Positions 63,743 through 64,000 of a stretch of 64,000 nucleotides of DNA are shown one piece after another. Every line of letters starts with the position of its first letter. Position 1 is the first letter of the stretch. Origin of the DNA: Agapetus fuscipes. Lineage: Eukaryota; Arthropoda; Insecta; Trichoptera; Glossosomatidae. Position numbers and translations under genes: made by a program. The notes below the pieces were generated by a model. That model was not told where the DNA came from. It saw nothing but the letters and a program-made list of their open reading frames with translations, and searched no databases. Location: NCBI GenBank assembly GCA_951799405.1, contig OX637336.1, forward strand, positions 21,495,479-21,559,478, written 5' to 3'.

Positions 63743-63980
63743 CTATCTATAATATAAGTTGCACAATAAAATATTATCATTTAAGATTCATGCATGATAG
63801 ATAACACATGTGCTTACACATGCTGCATGTATACTTACAGAAGAAAAACCCAACTTCAAATTAAATAGGTACATTCTGCAACTCCTGCCAATCTTCTCTG
63901 AAACAGGGGTAAATTGACAAAAGTGAACCAATCTTTACAGTAAGGGTGGTCATCCTCATACCAACCTATTAGTCAAGGAA
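63743..63980 (+). repeat. Family A copy 16
   Basis: TATCTATAATATAAGTTGCA at the start, CTTACACATGCTGCATGTAT core, and CATACCAACCTATTAGTCAAGG at the end. Confidence 0.85.
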
Positions 63981-64000
63981 GAAAAGCAGGTAAAAGAAAG

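Overview
The window is animal nuclear DNA, most likely from an insect. It holds intron-rich, GT-AG spliced genes for conserved eukaryotic proteins, including a ZAD-type C2H2 zinc-finger protein (an arthropod-typical family). Introns and intergenic DNA are packed with SINEs, LINE fragments, mariner, Harbinger and hAT remnants, one Ty3/Gypsy element and many minisatellites. I cannot name the species from the sequence; a hemipteran-like insect is a guess.

Six host genes can be reconstructed with consistent exon phases. (1) GALNT7/pgant7, minus strand, 7969-11163, complete in three coding exons. (2) LRPPRC/bicoid stability factor, plus strand, 11618-23616, complete in ten coding exons, head to head with GALNT7 across a 454-bp shared promoter interval. 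(3) FCF1/UTP24, minus strand, 25646-26339, complete, with a first coding exon that is only the ATG. (4) NDUFC2, complex I, plus strand, 27064-30282, complete in three exons, with a partial decoy duplication of exon 2. (5) A ZAD plus five-finger C2H2 protein, minus strand, 32797-41096, complete in nine exons. (6) Aminoacylase-1, minus strand, 49543-55605, eight 3' exons; the exon or exons for the first ~37 residues were not found in the remaining sequence.

Layout: 1-7600 is repeat-rich DNA without a recognisable gene. 7.6-30.4 kb is a gene-dense block (GALNT7, LRPPRC, FCF1, NDUFC2). 32-41 kb is the zinc-finger gene with long introns full of transposons. 41.6-47.7 kb is a complete-looking Gypsy retrotransposon with identical LTRs. 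47.8-48.6 kb is a Harbinger-type fold-back element. 49.5-55.6 kb is ACY1. 55.7-64 kb is repeats, including a ~3.5 kb element with ~350-bp inverted ends and transposase-like remnants.

Six dispersed repeat families recur and are labelled here. A: ~250 bp, (TCTAA)n-linked, about 16 copies. B: ~130 bp, with a TGACGTCA motif in its best copies. C: a short fold-back MITE. SINE-I, SINE-II and SINE-III have tRNA-like heads. SINE-II shares its 3' tail with a LINE fragment at 15.84-16.24 kb, which suggests that LINE type mobilises it.

The most interesting signals are: a minisatellite that multiplies a 3' splice site in frame in GALNT7; a decoy copy of an NDUFC2 exon start; palindromic elements carrying hammerhead-ribozyme-like cores; a mariner inserted 8 nt after an LRPPRC splice donor; and the long-TIR element at 58.6-62.1 kb. 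The host genes are unrelated housekeeping genes (glycosylation, mitochondrial RNA and respiration, rRNA processing, transcription, amino-acid salvage). I see no operon-like functional system.
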